A DNA stretch of 64,000 nucleotides, from the NCBI RefSeq assembly GCF_016865445.1, contig NZ_AP024412.1:806001-870000 (forward strand), given 5' to 3'. The stretch comes from Mariniplasma anaerobium. Lineage in GTDB: Bacteria; Bacillota_I; Bacilli_A; Acholeplasmatales; Acholeplasmataceae. Within the stretch, counting starts at the first letter, position 1; the number at the start of each line of letters is the position of its first letter. Shown here one piece after another: positions 8,685 to 17,843 of this stretch. A program made the translations under genes and the position numbers. Below the pieces are notes generated by a model, which worked only from the letters and a program-made list of their open reading frames with translations, was not told the DNA's origin and did not search any database.

Positions 8685-9302
8685 ATGAAAACAGATGAAA
8701 AAAATATAGCACGATATGAGCAAATAGCTTATCAACTTGCAAAAGATATTGTTTCAGGAAATATTAAAGAACTAGAAAAGTTAAGTGGTAGATCTTTATT
8801 ATCTTCTAAATATAATGTATCTAGTGAAACCATTAGAAAAGCCATTGAACTATTACATGCTTATCATGTTGTAAAAGTTAAAGATAGAAGTGGCATCATT
8901 GTAATATCTAGTGAAAACGCGAGTGCCTATATTCGTGATTACAAAAAGAAGAACTCATCAAAAAAACATTTTGAAGAAACATTGGATTTGTTAGAACAGT
9001 CTACAAAAATGAATCAAGATCTTCATAAAAAAATAAAAAAAATCATGCAATTAACTAAAAGCGAACTTTTCCCTTTTGAGTACTTTGTTATTAAATTAAA
9101 TGAGCAATCTAATCATATAGGCGAAACCATAGCATCCATAAATCTTTATGATAAAGCAGAAACTATGATTGTAGCTTATGAAAAAGAAAAATTATTTTAT
9201 CAAGCCCCTAGTCCAGATACATGCTTAAGTGCTTCGATGAAACTCTACATTTTAGGAAACGATGAGATTGAAAGAAAAGTTAAAAAGTTTTTTAACTCTT
9301 AA
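8685..9302 (+). CDS. busR: GntR/RCK_C regulator, BusR-like (candidate c-di-AMP sensor)
   Basis: 205 residues in three parts: a GntR-type winged helix (residues 8-80, SRSLLSSKYN-like block and SSETIRKAIELL), a Lys-rich coiled coil (90-122), and an RCK_C/TrkA-C domain (128-205, with HIGETIASINLYDKAETMIV and a D-x-L-type strand). This architecture and length match BusR of Lactococcus and Streptococcus, a c-di-AMP-activated repressor of the betaine importer BusAB. Directly downstream is a complete importer of that class, which strongly supports the call. The effector is inferred from the family; no ligand residue was verified. Confidence 0.8.
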   Translation: MKTDEKNIARYEQIAYQLAKDIVSGNIKELEKLSGRSLLSSKYNVSSETIRKAIELLHAYHVVKVKDRSGIIVISSENASAYIRDYKKKNSSKKHFEETLDLLEQSTKMNQDLHKKIKKIMQLTKSELFPFEYFVIKLNEQSNHIGETIASINLYDKAETMIVAYEKEKLFYQAPSPDTCLSASMKLYILGNDEIERKVKKFFNS

Positions 9303-9321
9303 AGCCCTTAACAAGGGCTTT
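9301..9321 (+). terminator. Terminator between the regulator and the importer operon
   Basis: AAAGCCCTT (9301-9309) pairs with AAGGGCTTT (9313-9321), then T-rich. It separates the regulator transcript from the importer operon. Confidence 0.8.
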
Positions 9322-9360
9322 TATTTTGCAATATTATGTTTAATGATAACGTTTTTATAA

Positions 9361-9432
9361 ACTGTTAAAACAGTATTTTTCCGCTTAATAAAGCCTTTAA
9401 TTCTTTACAAACTGACAACCTTATGATAGAAT
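9361..9432 (+). promoter_or_regulatory. Promoter and candidate operator of the betaine importer
   Basis: TTTACA (9404-9409), 17-nt spacer, TAGAAT (9427-9432). Upstream lies the inverted repeat ACTGTT-AA-AACAGT (9361-9374), and AAACTGACAA (9409-9418) partly repeats its half-site over the -35. These are candidates for the BusR-like regulator; no known operator was matched. Confidence 0.5.
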
Positions 9433-9465
9433 ATGGATTGTAGAAAGCAAACGGAGGACAAAAAT

Positions 9466-10434
9466 ATGAAAAAACTATTATTTATGACACTGGTTTTAAT
9501 TTCAGCTCTAGGATTATCTGCTTGTCAGTATGATTCTAATGAAATTGTTATTGGTGAAGGTGATTGGCAATCCAATCAATTTTATAATCAAGTAGCAAAA
9601 ATTATTATTGAAGAAGGGTATGGCGTAACAGTAGACATTAAAGTTGTTGATACACCATTATTGATAGCATCACTTACAGAAGGATCTATTAATTTAAACA
9701 TTGAAACATGGTCAGATAATATGCCAACATATCAAGCCGATCTTGATGAAGGTAATTATGAAGAGTTAGGTACTAACTTTAATGATAATTATCAAGGTAT
9801 TTATGTGCCTGCATATTTAGCAGAAGCATACGATTTAGAATATATAACTGATTTAGTAGATCATAAAGAATTGTTTCCTGACCCAGAAGTAACAAACTGG
9901 AATGCGGAAACTGATAAAGCTGTTGTTTTTGGTGGTCCATCAGGATGGCAAGTAACAGCATTCTTAATGAATAAGTTTACAAACACTGAAAGTTATCCAG
10001 AATTAGAAGCAAATTTTGAATTTAGACCTTTAGAATCTTCAGCATTATTAGATGCAACATTAATGTCTGCATATGAAGATGAAGAACCTTGGGTTGGCTA
10101 TAACTGGGAACCTACAACAATTATGGGTTTATTAGACATGGTGTTATTGAAAGATGATGCAGTCTATAATAAAGATACTGGTGCTGGAATGGTTCCAACT
10201 AATGATGTTACTATTGTAGTATCTATTGGATTTAGAGAAAGTTATCCAGAAATCACAGCATTTTTAGAAAACTATAAAACATCTGCACAAGTCGCATCTG
10301 ATGCGCTTGCATATATGGCAGAAAATGATCTAAGTGCAGCTGATACAGCAGCATGGTGGTTATCAAATAATGTTGAGATGTGGGGTAGTTGGGTACCTGA
10401 AGATATTAAAGATAAAGTAGAGGCTTCACTATAA
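9466..10434 (+). CDS. opuAC: Glycine betaine/proline-type ABC substrate-binding lipoprotein
   Basis: 322 residues. Signal peptide with lipobox LSAC (Cys about residue 20), so it is a membrane-anchored binding protein. The OpuAC fold is shown by GEGDWQSNQFYNQVAKII, the INLNIETWSDNMP hinge, GGPSGWQVTAF, and WVGYNWEPTTIMG; aromatic residues in these blocks form the cage for quaternary amines in this family. The ATG at 9466 follows CGGAGGAC; an in-frame ATG at 9433 abuts the -10 box. Ligand is probably glycine betaine or a related osmolyte. Confidence 0.88.
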   Translation: MKKLLFMTLVLISALGLSACQYDSNEIVIGEGDWQSNQFYNQVAKIIIEEGYGVTVDIKVVDTPLLIASLTEGSINLNIETWSDNMPTYQADLDEGNYEELGTNFNDNYQGIYVPAYLAEAYDLEYITDLVDHKELFPDPEVTNWNAETDKAVVFGGPSGWQVTAFLMNKFTNTESYPELEANFEFRPLESSALLDATLMSAYEDEEPWVGYNWEPTTIMGLLDMVLLKDDAVYNKDTGAGMVPTNDVTIVVSIGFRESYPEITAFLENYKTSAQVASDALAYMAENDLSAADTAAWWLSNNVEMWGSWVPEDIKDKVEASL

Positions 10435-10452
10435 TAAAGTGAGCCTGGAATG

Positions 10453-10480
10453 ATATGTAGTGCCGCGCACTACATATTAT
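10453..10480 (+). terminator. Intra-operon hairpin between binding-protein and permease genes
   Basis: ATATGTAGTGC (10453-10463) and GCACTACATAT (10467-10477) form a perfect 11-bp stem with loop CGC, followed by only a short T-rich run. It could be a partial terminator or an RNA-stabilising element that keeps the binding protein in excess over the permease. Confidence 0.65.
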
Positions 10481-10484
10481 TTTT

Positions 10485-11543
10485 ATGAAAGGAATGAAAA
10501 TAAATATGTTTAATTTTCCAGAGTTTTTAGATTTTGGTCAGCAAACAGCAGAAATCATAGATAGCATTTTTAATTGGATTAAAAATGTATTTTCTTGGCT
10601 ATTTGAATTTTTTAGAATTGTTATACTTACATCAATTGATTTTGTAAGTAATTTATTAACACAAACACCATGGTGGATTTGGGGTGCTGCGGTTGTTTTA
10701 TATCTTGTATTAGTTAAATTTAAGAAAGTTAAGTTTGCATGGGGATATGTAGTGGGTTTAATATTTGTGTGGCTTTTATTTTATAATCTTGTCATACAAA
10801 ATCCTGCAATTGATTTGAATTTAGGAAACTTAGATACACCATGGTGGATTTTTGTAATCTTACTATTTTTTGTATCTAAGTATTTATACAATTATAAAAC
10901 AGCAATTGTTTTATCATCTTTATTACTACTTATAGGTATTTTTGGAGTATGGGATGAAATGATATCGACATTGACAATCATTATTATTTCTGTTTTTATA
11001 AGTTTTTTAATTGGGATTCCAGTTGGAATTTGGATGGCTAAATCATATAGGGTAGAAAGCATTTTAAAACCAGTATTAGATATGATGCAAACGATTCCGT
11101 CATTTGTTTATTTAATACCAGCAGTTATGTTATTTAGTATAGGTAGAGTTCCAGCAACATTTGCTACTATCATATATGCGGTTCCACCGCTTATTCGATT
11201 AACTTTTTTAGGTATTAAAAATGTAGATAAAGAGATGATTGAAGCAGGTAAATCATTTGGATCAACTTCAAAACAGTTGTTATTCAAAGTAGAAATACCA
11301 CAAGCTTTATCAACAATAGCAACTGGACTTAATCAAACTACAATGATGGCTGTAGCTATGGTAGTTATTGCATCAATGATTGGTGCAGGTGGACTTGGAT
11401 CTATTGTATTGGTTGCAAATCGTAATATTGATATTGGTAGTGGGTTTGTAGGAGGGTTTGCAATTGTATTCTTAGCAATTATTTTAGATAGACTCTTACA
11501 AGGTGTCGCAAAAAAACTTGAAGTGAAAAAAGGTGAAGCTTAA
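10485..11543 (+). CDS. opuAB: Glycine betaine ABC transporter permease
   Basis: Up to 352 residues with about seven or eight helices. The N-terminal ~150 residues are extra membrane segments with two TPWWI repeats; the C-terminal half is the BPD permease domain, with the EAA loop DKEMIEAGKSFGSTSKQLL that contacts the ATPase. GIPVGIWMAKSYRVE and DMMQTIPSFVYLIPAVMLF are typical of ProW/OpuAB. Three in-frame ATGs (10485, 10494, 10506) compete; 10506 fits AAAGGA best, though with a long spacing. It overlaps the ATPase start by 1 nt (TAATG). Confidence 0.88.
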   Translation: MKGMKINMFNFPEFLDFGQQTAEIIDSIFNWIKNVFSWLFEFFRIVILTSIDFVSNLLTQTPWWIWGAAVVLYLVLVKFKKVKFAWGYVVGLIFVWLLFYNLVIQNPAIDLNLGNLDTPWWIFVILLFFVSKYLYNYKTAIVLSSLLLLIGIFGVWDEMISTLTIIIISVFISFLIGIPVGIWMAKSYRVESILKPVLDMMQTIPSFVYLIPAVMLFSIGRVPATFATIIYAVPPLIRLTFLGIKNVDKEMIEAGKSFGSTSKQLLFKVEIPQALSTIATGLNQTTMMAVAMVVIASMIGAGGLGSIVLVANRNIDIGSGFVGGFAIVFLAIILDRLLQGVAKKLEVKKGEA

Positions 11544-12721
11544 TGGGTGTAGCAATTAAAGTTGAAAATTTAACCGTTGTTTTTGGTACGCCAAAACAGA
11601 AAAAAGAAGCCTTGAAACTAATTGATGAAGGGTTTTCTCCAACAGAAATTAAAGAAAAAATTGGAGCAACTGTTGCAAACAAAAACGTGAATTTTGAAAT
11701 TGAAGAAGATCAATTATTTGTTATTGTTGGGCTTTCAGGAAGTGGTAAATCAACATTTATTAGAACCCTAAATTTATTAAATAAACCAACTAGAGGTCAT
11801 ATTTATGTTGATGGGAAAGATATTACTTTATTTGATAAAAATGAGTTATTAGCATATAGAAGAAAAGATGTATCGATGATATTCCAACATTTTGGTCTAT
11901 TTTCTCATCGTACTGTATTAGGAAATGTTGAATATCCATTAGAAATACAAAAAGCTGATAAAAAAACAATTTTAGAAAAAAGTATGGAAGCTATAGAAAC
12001 AGTTGGTTTAAAAACTTGGGAACATTCTATGCCTAAAGAATTAAGTGGCGGAATGAGACAAAGAGTAGGGCTTGCAAGAGCTTTAACTAACGATCCTAAA
12101 TTACTATTAATGGATGAACCATATAGTGCATTAGATCCTTTAATTAGAAGAGAAATGCAAAACGAGCTTTTGACTTTAGAAGATGATGAACAACGTACCA
12201 TAGTTTTTATCACACATGATATGAATGAAGCATTTAGAATGGGTGATAAAATTGCGCTAATGAAAGATGGAGAAGTTGTTCAAATTGGTACATTTACGGA
12301 CTTTTTCAAAAATCCTGCAAATGATTATGTCAGAGACTTTATTGCAGATGTGGATAGAACACGTATCTTAAAAGTTAGAAATGTCATGAGAAAAATTAAA
12401 AATTCTGCTTCAGTTAATGATCAGGTAGATGATGTAATTAAATTCATGGAAGATAAAGAAATAGAAGTATGCTATGTAACAGATGAAAAAAATATATTAA
12501 TAGGGTATGTTGAAAAAGAAGCACTAGAAAAAACAAGAAATAAAACATTAAGAGCTCTTGTAGTAACAGAAGGTTATCAAATCATCTTAAGAAATAGTTA
12601 TCTGAAAGACGTTTTAAAAGATTTGAAAGAATCTGATTATGATGTACCAGTAACTGATTCAAAAGGTCGACTTAGAGGCGTCCTTGGTTATGATGATGTC
12701 TTAGAAGCCCTTACCGAATAA
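11543..12721 (+). CDS. opuAA: Glycine betaine ABC transporter ATPase with CBS domains
   Basis: 392 residues. Walker A GLSGSGKST, Q-loop IFQHFGLF, signature LSGGMRQRVGLARAL, Walker B LLLMDEPYSALDP and the switch His in FITHDMNEAF are all intact. Two C-terminal CBS domains (about 275-392) are the osmosensing or nucleotide-responsive module of OpuA-type ATPases; in some relatives c-di-AMP binds here. With the BusR-like regulator this suggests control at both the expression and activity levels. No obvious terminator follows. Confidence 0.92.
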   Translation: MGVAIKVENLTVVFGTPKQKKEALKLIDEGFSPTEIKEKIGATVANKNVNFEIEEDQLFVIVGLSGSGKSTFIRTLNLLNKPTRGHIYVDGKDITLFDKNELLAYRRKDVSMIFQHFGLFSHRTVLGNVEYPLEIQKADKKTILEKSMEAIETVGLKTWEHSMPKELSGGMRQRVGLARALTNDPKLLLMDEPYSALDPLIRREMQNELLTLEDDEQRTIVFITHDMNEAFRMGDKIALMKDGEVVQIGTFTDFFKNPANDYVRDFIADVDRTRILKVRNVMRKIKNSASVNDQVDDVIKFMEDKEIEVCYVTDEKNILIGYVEKEALEKTRNKTLRALVVTEGYQIILRNSYLKDVLKDLKESDYDVPVTDSKGRLRGVLGYDDVLEALTE

Positions 12722-12762
12722 AATATTTTAGTGTTTAAAAAATAAATTAATAACTTTTTATC

Positions 12763-12791
12763 TTTAAGTTTCTTAAATATTTATGTATAAT
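12763..12791 (+). promoter_or_regulatory. Promoter of the GMP reductase gene
   Basis: TTTAAG (12763-12768), 17-nt spacer, consensus TATAAT (12786-12791). An in-frame ATG at 12783 overlaps this -10 and is therefore excluded as the start. Confidence 0.55.
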
Positions 12792-12827
12792 GATAAGGGG
12801 ATCATAAAGATAAGGGGATTAGAAAAT

Positions 12828-13925
12828 ATGCGTATAGAAGATGACCAAAAACTGGATTTTAGTGATGTATTAATCCGTCCTAAAAGATCTACCTTAAAAA
12901 GTAGAAAAGATGTTGATTTAAATAGAACGTATCAATTCAAACACAGTAATAAAACATATACTGGTATACCAATCATGGCTTCAAATATGGATGGTGTCGG
13001 TATGATTGATGTTGCTTTAGCTTTACAAGAGCATAGTCTATTTACATGTTTAGTCAAAACATATGAAAAAGAAGATTTAGATAAAGTAAAAGATAAAATC
13101 AATCCTAAATTATTTGCTGTAAGTACAGGAACTAATCAAAAAGATTATCAAAATTTGATTTCTATTTTAAAAGCACATCCAACCATTGAATATATTTGTA
13201 TAGATGTAGCTAATGGATATTCTGAAAATTTTGGAGATTTTGTTCAAAAAGTTAGAAAAGCTTATCCAAAACATACAATTATTGCAGGCAATGTTGTGAC
13301 AGCTGATATGACACAAGAACTTATATTAAGAGGTGCGGATATTGTTAAAGTCGGTATTGGACCTGGTAGTGTATGTACAACTAGAATTCAAACAGGAGTA
13401 GGCTATCCTCAACTTTCAGCTATTATTGAGTGCGCTGATGCGGCTCATGGTCTTGGTGCACATATCATTAGTGATGGTGGATGTACATGTCCAGGAGATG
13501 TTGCAAAAGCTTTTGGAGCTGGTGCAGACTTTGTTATGTTGGGTGGTATGCTTGCAGGACATGATCAAGGTGGTGGAGAAGTCATTACTGAATATGTCTT
13601 AAATGGTAAAGTTAATTTAGAAACTAGCAAACCTTATATTGATGAAAAGAAATATATTAGATTTTATGGAATGAGTTCAGAAACTGCTATGAAAAAGAAT
13701 TATGGACAAGTTGCTGAATATAGATCAAGTGAAGGTAAGACTGTTAGAATACCTTATCGTGGAAATCTAAATCATACAGTATTAGATATATTAGGTGGTT
13801 TAAGATCTACGTGTACTTATGTTGGTGCGCCAACATTAAAGAATTTAGCTAGATCAACAACATTCGTTAGAGTTCATCGCCAGTTTAATCAAATATTTGG
13901 TGATGGAAGAGAGCCAAATAAATAA
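12828..13925 (+). CDS. guaC: GMP reductase
   Basis: 365 residues of the IMPDH/GMPR barrel without CBS insertion. [21 protein letters not shown] opens the GuaC-type N-terminus; [20 protein letters not shown] carries the catalytic Cys, and [26 protein letters not shown] and FYGMSSE complete the nucleotide site. It reduces GMP to IMP with NADPH in purine interconversion. The ATG at 12828 follows AAGGGGAT. Length and absence of CBS domains separate it from IMP dehydrogenase. Monocistronic, ending at a strong terminator. Confidence 0.9.
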   Translation: MRIEDDQKLDFSDVLIRPKRSTLKSRKDVDLNRTYQFKHSNKTYTGIPIMASNMDGVGMIDVALALQEHSLFTCLVKTYEKEDLDKVKDKINPKLFAVSTGTNQKDYQNLISILKAHPTIEYICIDVANGYSENFGDFVQKVRKAYPKHTIIAGNVVTADMTQELILRGADIVKVGIGPGSVCTTRIQTGVGYPQLSAIIECADAAHGLGAHIISDGGCTCPGDVAKAFGAGADFVMLGGMLAGHDQGGGEVITEYVLNGKVNLETSKPYIDEKKYIRFYGMSSETAMKKNYGQVAEYRSSEGKTVRIPYRGNLNHTVLDILGGLRSTCTYVGAPTLKNLARSTTFVRVHRQFNQIFGDGREPNK

Positions 13926-13933
13926 GAATTTAT

Positions 13934-13981
13934 GTGCTTTATAAGACAATCTAATTAGTTGTCTTATAAGCACTTTTTTTT
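13934..13981 (+). terminator. Terminator of guaC
   Basis: GTGCTT/ATAAGACAA (13934-13949, one bulge) pairs with TTGTCTTATAAGCAC (13959-13973), then eight T. Confidence 0.92.
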
Positions 13982-14008
13982 ATATTAAAAAGAAATATGG
14001 AAAATATA

Positions 14009-14106
14009 TAAAAGCGCTTTCATTTTTTTTAATCATATGTTACAATATTTATGGAAGACAGATGAGTTAAAAAAATCATGAAGATATGTAGAGATTAATG
14101 GTCTCT
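14009..14106 (+). promoter_or_regulatory. cre-like box, promoter and leader hairpin of glutamate dehydrogenase
   Basis: TAAAAGCGCTTTCA (14009-14022) matches the CcpA cre consensus at all but one position. It overlaps a plausible -35 (TTTCAT, 14018-14023) spaced 17 nt from TACAAT (14041-14046). The ~130-nt leader contains a 6-bp hairpin (14090-14095 with 14101-14106) followed by TTTT, a weak attenuator candidate. Confidence 0.55.
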
Positions 14107-14181
14107 TTTTAAACACGGTTATACTTAGATAAGTAAAGTAATTAAAAACAAAAATGCAAAATTTACAAGGGAGAAAATGCT

Positions 14182-15471
14182 GTGAAAGAACAAAATTACA
14201 ATGCATACTTAATTGCACAAAAACAATTTGACAACGTTGCAGAAAACATTAATTTAGAACAGGCTGCAAAAGATATTCTTAGACAACCAAAAAGAGAAAT
14301 CCATATTACAATACCTGTAAAAATGGACAATGGAATTACTAAAGTATTTAAAGGTTTTAGAATTAGTCATAATGATGCAAGAGGTCCTGCAAAAGGTGGG
14401 ATTAGATTTCATCCAGAAGAAACAGTAGATACAGTTAGAGCGCTATCTATGTGGATGACATGGAAATGTGCTGTAGTTGATATACCTCTTGGTGGAGGTA
14501 AAGGTGGCGTTATTTGTGATCCAAGAGAAATGTCTTTAGGTGAACAAGAAAGATTATGCCGTGGATATGTTAGAGAATTGTCGAAAAATGTTGGTCCAGT
14601 GATTGACGTAGCTGCTCCTGATGTAATGACAAACTCACAACATATGTTATGGATGTTAGATGAATTAGAAGTTATTTATGGTGGACATTATCCAGGTGCT
14701 ATTACCGGAAAACCTGTTGGAATGGGTGGTTCTTTAGGGCGTAATGAAGCCACTGGCTATGGTGTTATATATACAGTAAGAGAAGCATTAAAAGCTTTAG
14801 GACTTGATATTAAAAATACAACTGCATCTCTTCAAGGATTTGGTAAAGTTGGATTATATGCTGCTAAGTTGTATACAAAACTAGGTGGAAAAGTTATTGC
14901 AATAAGCAGTTGGGATATACATGATAAAAAAGCATACACATATAGAAATTTAGATGGTATTCCTATTTTAGAGATTGAAAAAATCACTAATGGATATGGA
15001 ACAATTAATAAAACAGAAGCTATAGAAAAACTTGGATGTGAATGTTTAGATGGTGACGATTGGATTAAACAAGATGTTGATATTTTACTTCCTTGTGCAC
15101 TTGAAAATCAAATCACTAAAGATAATGTTAAACAAATATCAAAACAAGTTAAAATGATTGCAGAAGGCGCGAATGGTCCTACAACTCCAGAAGCTGATGA
15201 AGTTATTAAAAATAGAAAAATATTTTTGATTCCTGACTTTTTATGTAATGCTGGTGGTGTTACATGTAGTTATTTTGAACAAGTTCAATGTAATATGAAT
15301 TATTATTGGGGACTTGATGAAGTCTTAACAAAACTTGATATTAAAATGACTGATGCATTTCATGCAGTTTATAAATTAGCTATGAAAAAAGATTTATATA
15401 TGAGAGATGCAGCATATGGTATCGCAATTACTAGAGTTGCAGATGCTGTTAGATTAAGAGGTTGGATTTAA
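14182..15471 (+). CDS. gdhA: Glutamate dehydrogenase
   Basis: 429 residues of the Glu/Leu/Phe/Val dehydrogenase family, RocG/GudB-like in length. AKGGIRFHPEE, the catalytic-Lys block PLGGGKGGVICDP, DVMTNSQHMLWMLDE, GSLGRNEATGYGV and the Rossmann stretch LQGFGKVGLYAA are all present. It interconverts glutamate with 2-oxoglutarate and ammonia; cofactor preference is not resolved. The start is GTG at 14182, set by AAGGGAG; the nearby ATG at 14177 is out of frame. The cre-like box suggests carbon repression, as for B. subtilis rocG. Confidence 0.93.
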   Translation: MKEQNYNAYLIAQKQFDNVAENINLEQAAKDILRQPKREIHITIPVKMDNGITKVFKGFRISHNDARGPAKGGIRFHPEETVDTVRALSMWMTWKCAVVDIPLGGGKGGVICDPREMSLGEQERLCRGYVRELSKNVGPVIDVAAPDVMTNSQHMLWMLDELEVIYGGHYPGAITGKPVGMGGSLGRNEATGYGVIYTVREALKALGLDIKNTTASLQGFGKVGLYAAKLYTKLGGKVIAISSWDIHDKKAYTYRNLDGIPILEIEKITNGYGTINKTEAIEKLGCECLDGDDWIKQDVDILLPCALENQITKDNVKQISKQVKMIAEGANGPTTPEADEVIKNRKIFLIPDFLCNAGGVTCSYFEQVQCNMNYYWGLDEVLTKLDIKMTDAFHAVYKLAMKKDLYMRDAAYGIAITRVADAVRLRGWI

Positions 15472-15496
15472 AGGGGATTATATCCCCTTTTTTTTT
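15470..15496 (+). terminator. Terminator of glutamate dehydrogenase
   Basis: AAAGGGGAT (15470-15478) pairs with ATCCCCTTT (15482-15490), then T run; overlaps the stop codon. Confidence 0.9.
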
Positions 15497-15537
15497 GAAA
15501 TATTTTATCAAAAGATAAAAATAGATACTTTTATGAT

Positions 15538-15565
15538 TTGATTTCAAGTATACTAGTGCTATAAG
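15538..15565 (+). promoter_or_regulatory. Promoter of the GH18 lipoprotein gene
   Basis: TTGATT (15538-15543), 16-nt spacer, TATAAG (15560-15565), then AGAGGAAAGG before the ATG at 15588. Confidence 0.5.
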
Positions 15566-15587
15566 CGTAAAGAGGAAAGGTGATTTT

Positions 15588-17762
15588 ATGAAAAAAAGCT
15601 TTGCAATGATAGCAATATTTATGTTTATCATAATTTTATCGAGTTGTAATCAAATACAAACACTTAAAGATGCAAGTCTTTATATTGATATAGATACAGA
15701 AGTGCTTTCTTTTGATTCTGAAAATTTTCAAGCAACTTTATCTAAAGATGATACATATATAGTTGTGATTGAATTAAATGAAGAAGTATTTTTTTCAGAG
15801 AGTTTTAAATTTTATATTAATGATATGCTAATCAATGAAAACACATATTTCATTAATGAATCAAGATTAACATATAGTTTTGGAAATATCGATGATATTA
15901 ATCCTAATGTATTAGTAGAAGTTGAAGCAACCTTTAATCTTAATGGTGGAGAACTTACTAAACATGATTTCATGGATGTTGAACCCGATCAAAGATTAAC
16001 CATTCAAAGTTTAAATGATGGTTCAGGTGAAACATTTACTATAGTAGATAGTGATCGTTATTCATTAAGATGGTTTCATAAAATATTTATTAATTACAAC
16101 GAGTTATATGATGCATATGAGGTTGTATTCATAGATGCAGCAACAAATAGTGTTGAAAATTTTGAATTACCAGAATATGATTTTATTTTAGCTTTGGATA
16201 ATTATTATCCAGTTGCAGAAACACTTACAGCAATTGAATCATATACATCACTTGCTAAAGAATTAAGGTTTGTTATCTTTGATCAAAATGTTTTAAGCTA
16301 TCAATCAGGGGATATGCAAGTATCATTTTATACTTCTGATATTATTGGAGAACAATTTAGTAAAACACTTTATGAACAACAAGAACTTCCAACACCTATT
16401 AGAGATGAATATCGCTTTATTGGATGGTTTAATGGTGATCTAGAAGTTACAACTTATCTAGGATATCAACGTATTGATGAAATCTTTGAAGTGACTTATG
16501 AAGCTAGATGGGAGGCATATTCAATGATAGATTTAAATAATTATCTTCGATCAATTATACCTGATGAAACAGAGTCAAGTATTAGTCTTCCAACACAGTA
16601 TTCTAGTTTTGATATTTCTTGGACATCAAGCGATGATGAAGTCATTGATAGTCAAGGTGTATTTAATCGTCCTTATCAACAAAAAACAATTACTTTAACT
16701 GCACATATAACATCTGAAGATTCAGATGATACAAGCACTTTTGATGTGATATCTCTTGGATATAAGTCTTTAGAAAAACCAATAGCTTCAAGCTATATTT
16801 ATAGAGAATATCAAGCTGTTAATGATGCCTTCTTTGAAACATTAGATGTCATAAACACAGCTTTTATAGTTGCAAATGATCAAGGTAATTTAGCGGGTTC
16901 TAATTTTTTAAATAACGTAACAACATATATTATGCCAAAAGCTAAAATACATGGAAATTGGGTAGTTATGTCAATTGCACCGAGTTCATCATGGTCTACA
17001 ATTGCAAGCAGTTCAGCAACTATAACAAACTTTGCTAATCAAATTGTTTTATTCATTAATGAATATGGATTTGATGGAGTAGATATTGATTGGGAAACAC
17101 CATCAACTGCAGAAACTACACGATTTACAGCACTAATGAAAGAAGTTTATGAGAAAGTTAAAGATAATAATCCAAATCATTTAGTAACAGCTGCAATAGG
17201 TGGTGGCATGTGGCAACCTCCTAAATATGATTTAAATTTTTCAGCTCAATATCTTGATTATATTAATTTAATGACATATGGTGCCACTGGCGCTAATGGT
17301 CAATATCAAAATCCACTATATCGTCAAACAACATATCATAATCCTACATATCTAGTGGGTAGAACATTATCAACAGCTTCAATAGATGAAAGTGTAAAAG
17401 ATTATAAGGCTAGTTATAATATCGATTATGAAAAAATTATTGTTGGAGTTGCGTTTTATGGCATGAAGCAAGTTAAATCTGGAACGTCATGGATAGCAGC
17501 TGGATCAGTATATTACCATGAGATTTATAATACATATTTAAATCTTTCAACATATACAGAGTATTACGATCAAGCAGCAGGAGTTCCTTATTTATTAAAA
17601 AATGATGGAACTGAATTCATTTCTTATGATAGTCCAAGATCGATTCTTCAAAAAAGTAATTATATTATCGACCAAGGACTTGGTGGCATGATGTTTTGGG
17701 AATATGGAACGGATACCTCAGGTGTCTTACTACAAGCGATGAGAACAGGATTACAAAAATAA
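15588..17762 (+). CDS. GH18 family (chitinase-like) lipoprotein with accessory domains
   Basis: 724 residues. Lipobox LSSC with Cys20 anchors it outside the membrane. Accessory regions: an InlB-type/Flg_new repeat (about 246-306, ending RFIGWFNGDLEVT and TYEARW) and an Ig-like region (about 310-395, SWTSSDDEVIDSQGVF). The GH18 barrel covers about 405-724 with the catalytic signature FDGVDIDWE (Glu503; Asp499 and Asp501 intact), INLMTYGATG, GVAFYGMKQ and GGMMFWEYGTD. It should hydrolyse beta-1,4-GlcNAc polymers such as chitin or act as an endoglucosaminidase; the substrate is uncertain. Confidence 0.88.
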   Translation: MKKSFAMIAIFMFIIILSSCNQIQTLKDASLYIDIDTEVLSFDSENFQATLSKDDTYIVVIELNEEVFFSESFKFYINDMLINENTYFINESRLTYSFGNIDDINPNVLVEVEATFNLNGGELTKHDFMDVEPDQRLTIQSLNDGSGETFTIVDSDRYSLRWFHKIFINYNELYDAYEVVFIDAATNSVENFELPEYDFILALDNYYPVAETLTAIESYTSLAKELRFVIFDQNVLSYQSGDMQVSFYTSDIIGEQFSKTLYEQQELPTPIRDEYRFIGWFNGDLEVTTYLGYQRIDEIFEVTYEARWEAYSMIDLNNYLRSIIPDETESSISLPTQYSSFDISWTSSDDEVIDSQGVFNRPYQQKTITLTAHITSEDSDDTSTFDVISLGYKSLEKPIASSYIYREYQAVNDAFFETLDVINTAFIVANDQGNLAGSNFLNNVTTYIMPKAKIHGNWVVMSIAPSSSWSTIASSSATITNFANQIVLFINEYGFDGVDIDWETPSTAETTRFTALMKEVYEKVKDNNPNHLVTAAIGGGMWQPPKYDLNFSAQYLDYINLMTYGATGANGQYQNPLYRQTTYHNPTYLVGRTLSTASIDESVKDYKASYNIDYEKIIVGVAFYGMKQVKSGTSWIAAGSVYYHEIYNTYLNLSTYTEYYDQAAGVPYLLKNDGTEFISYDSPRSILQKSNYIIDQGLGGMMFWEYGTDTSGVLLQAMRTGLQK

Positions 17763-17770
17763 AAATAAAG

Positions 17771-17799
17771 ATAAAGTCATAGATTGTCTATGACTTTAT
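17771..17799 (+). terminator. Terminator of the GH18 gene
   Basis: A perfect 13-bp stem (17771-17783 with 17787-17799), loop TTG, then a short T/A run. Confidence 0.88.
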
Positions 17800-17813
17800 T
17801 ATTTTAAATATGC

Positions 17814-17833
17814 TATACTTAAGTATACTTAAG
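17814..17833 (+). repeat. 10-bp tandem repeat/16-bp palindrome at an RluA-type promoter
   Basis: TATACTTAAG occurs twice in tandem (17814-17823, 17824-17833), creating the perfect palindrome CTTAAGTATACTTAAG (17818-17833). It spans the likely -10 (TATACT) and runs into the ribosome binding site AAGGAG. Confidence 0.8.
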
Positions 17834-17843
17834 GAGTGATTTT

